Position numbers and translations under genes: made by a program. The notes under the pieces are model-generated. The model made no database searches. It saw only the letters and a program-made list of their open reading frames with translations, and was not told the DNA's origin. From positions 1 to 7,614 of the forward strand of contig CAILUB010000114.1 of NCBI GenBank assembly GCA_903837305.1: 7,614 nt of DNA, in the 5' to 3' direction. How positions within the stretch are numbered: position 1 is the first letter of the stretch; every line of letters begins with the position of its first letter. Source of the DNA: an uncultured Cytophagaceae bacterium. Its GTDB lineage: Bacteria > Bacteroidota > Bacteroidia > Cytophagales > Spirosomataceae. Shown here in pieces: positions 6,797 to 7,614 of this stretch.

Positions 6797-7614
6797 TTAA
6801 CCTACGCGAGCGATCAAATCTGCTGCACGAGATGAATAACCAAATTCGTTATCATACCAACCAACTACTTTCACTAAGTTACCCATCGCTGTTGTTAACT
6901 TAGAATCTAAGATACAAGAGTGTTGGTTTCCGATGATATCGATAGAAACGATTTCGTCAGTTGTGTATTCTAAGATACCTTTCATCGGGCCATCAGCAGC
7001 CGCTTTTAAAGCAGCGTTGATTTCCGCAACTGTAGCGTCTTTCTTCAATACTACCGTGAAATCTGTAACAGATCCATCTGGAGTAGGAACACGCATCGCG
7101 TTACCATCTAATTTACCTTTCAAGTGAGGTAAAACTAAACCTACCGCTTTAGCAGCACCTGTAGATGTAGGGATGATAGAATAAGCAGCAGCACGAGAAC
7201 GACGTAAATCGGAGTGAGGTGCATCTTGTAAGTTTTGGTCCGCTGTATAAGCATGAACCGTAGTCATAAATCCTTTTTCGATTCCAAAAGCATCGTCTAA
7301 CACCTTAGCCATTGGAGCTAAACAGTTAGTTGTACAAGATGCATTTGAGATAATCGTCATATCATCTGTTAATGTATCATCATTAACACCTAAAACGACT
7401 GTAGGAATATCACCTTTAGCAGGAGCGGAGATGATTACTTTACGAGCACCAGCCACTAAGTGTTGACCAGCACCTTCTTGATCGATGAAACGACCAGTAG
7501 ATTCTAAAACAACATCGATTCCTAAAGCACCCCAAGGTAATTGCTTAGGATCACGTTCTGCAAAAGCCTTAATCACGTTACCATTAACAGTAATGCTGTC
7601 AGCATCAGAAGTAA
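6797..7614 (-). CDS. gap: Glyceraldehyde-3-phosphate dehydrogenase (5' partial)
   Basis: GAPDH oxidises glyceraldehyde 3-phosphate with NAD(P)+ and phosphate to 1,3-bisphosphoglycerate in glycolysis. The last ~271 residues are present; about 60 N-terminal residues with the Rossmann GFGRIGR loop lie past the right edge. The GTG at 7574-7576 is an internal Val: the frame continues through it as SITVNGNVIKAF, standard family sequence. Visible are the end of the NAD domain (VVLESTGRF, KVIISAPAKGDIPTVVLGVN), the catalytic SNASCTTNCLAP with Cys encoded at 7334-7336, the catalytic His in TTVHAYT, the phosphate-site segment DLRRSRAAAYSIIPTSTGAAKAV, RVPTPDGSVTD, and the closing WYDNEFGYSSRAADLI. Everything needed for activity in this part is intact. 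Codon choice is uniform and biased as in highly expressed genes. It converges on trmB and shares its terminator, so it is not part of the + strand operon. The cofactor-choice residues are mostly in the missing N-terminus. Confidence 0.96.
   Translation of the reverse strand, partial: TSDADSITVNGNVIKAFAERDPKQLPWGALGIDVVLESTGRFIDQEGAGQHLVAGARKVIISAPAKGDIPTVVLGVNDDTLTDDMTIISNASCTTNCLAPMAKVLDDAFGIEKGFMTTVHAYTADQNLQDAPHSDLRRSRAAAYSIIPTSTGAAKAVGLVLPHLKGKLDGNAMRVPTPDGSVTDFTVVLKKDATVAEINAALKAAADGPMKGILEYTTDEIVSIDIIGNQHSCILDSKLTTAMGNLVKVVGWYDNEFGYSSRAADLIARVG

Noticed and set aside
6933..7127. Plus-strand open frame opposite GAPDH
   Set aside because: It is a shadow of the strongly codon-biased GAPDH gene with no motif.
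7574..7576. GTG as start of the GAPDH gene on the minus strand
   Set aside because: The frame continues to the right edge with typical GAPDH sequence (SITVNGNVIKAF), and the N-terminal NAD-binding loop is still missing, so the gene is simply cut by the window.

Overview
The window looks like a core-genome fragment of a Bacteroidota chromosome, probably a Cytophagales-type member. The evidence is low-GC, A-rich coding sequence, near-zero intergenic gaps without Shine-Dalgarno motifs, an HU-CCDC81/SPOR membrane protein, a TonB protein of the Bacteroidota 'PEPG-x-VN-x-GT-DDEG-x-G' type, and an outer-membrane barrel ending in a C-terminal Phe. The genus is not determinable by eye. No mobile element, CRISPR array or RNA gene is visible.

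Layout. On the + strand six genes are packed head to tail with junctions from a 1-nt overlap to an 11-nt gap: the 3' part of a large TPR protein (entering from the left edge, ending 1279), a secreted outer-membrane beta-barrel protein (1279-2949), an HU-CCDC81/SPOR inner-membrane protein (2952-3935), a TonB-type energy transducer (3939-4811), folC (4819-6075) and trmB with a TTG start (6087-6746). A strong 12-bp hairpin terminator (6747-6775) closes the unit. It also serves the convergent minus-strand gene for glyceraldehyde-3-phosphate dehydrogenase, whose 5' end lies beyond the right edge.

How the genes fit together. The first four form an envelope module: a TPR protein and a beta-barrel at the outer membrane, a membrane-anchored protein with a peptidoglycan-binding SPOR domain, and a TonB that could energise a barrel from the inner membrane. 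FolC (folate glutamylation) and TrmB (m7G46 of tRNA) are housekeeping enzymes that appear to be co-transcribed behind them. No promoter for the unit is visible; it must lie upstream of the window.

Points worth a second look are: a TonB encoded without adjacent exbB/exbD and with Gln where the transmembrane His is usual; a TonB-receptor-like barrel with no recognisable plug; and the first ~82 bases, which are GC-richer, use different codons and do not read as TPR sequence, suggesting an assembly junction or a real sequence replacement at the left edge. I did not find a convincing new defence or mobile system; most of the window is ordinary.
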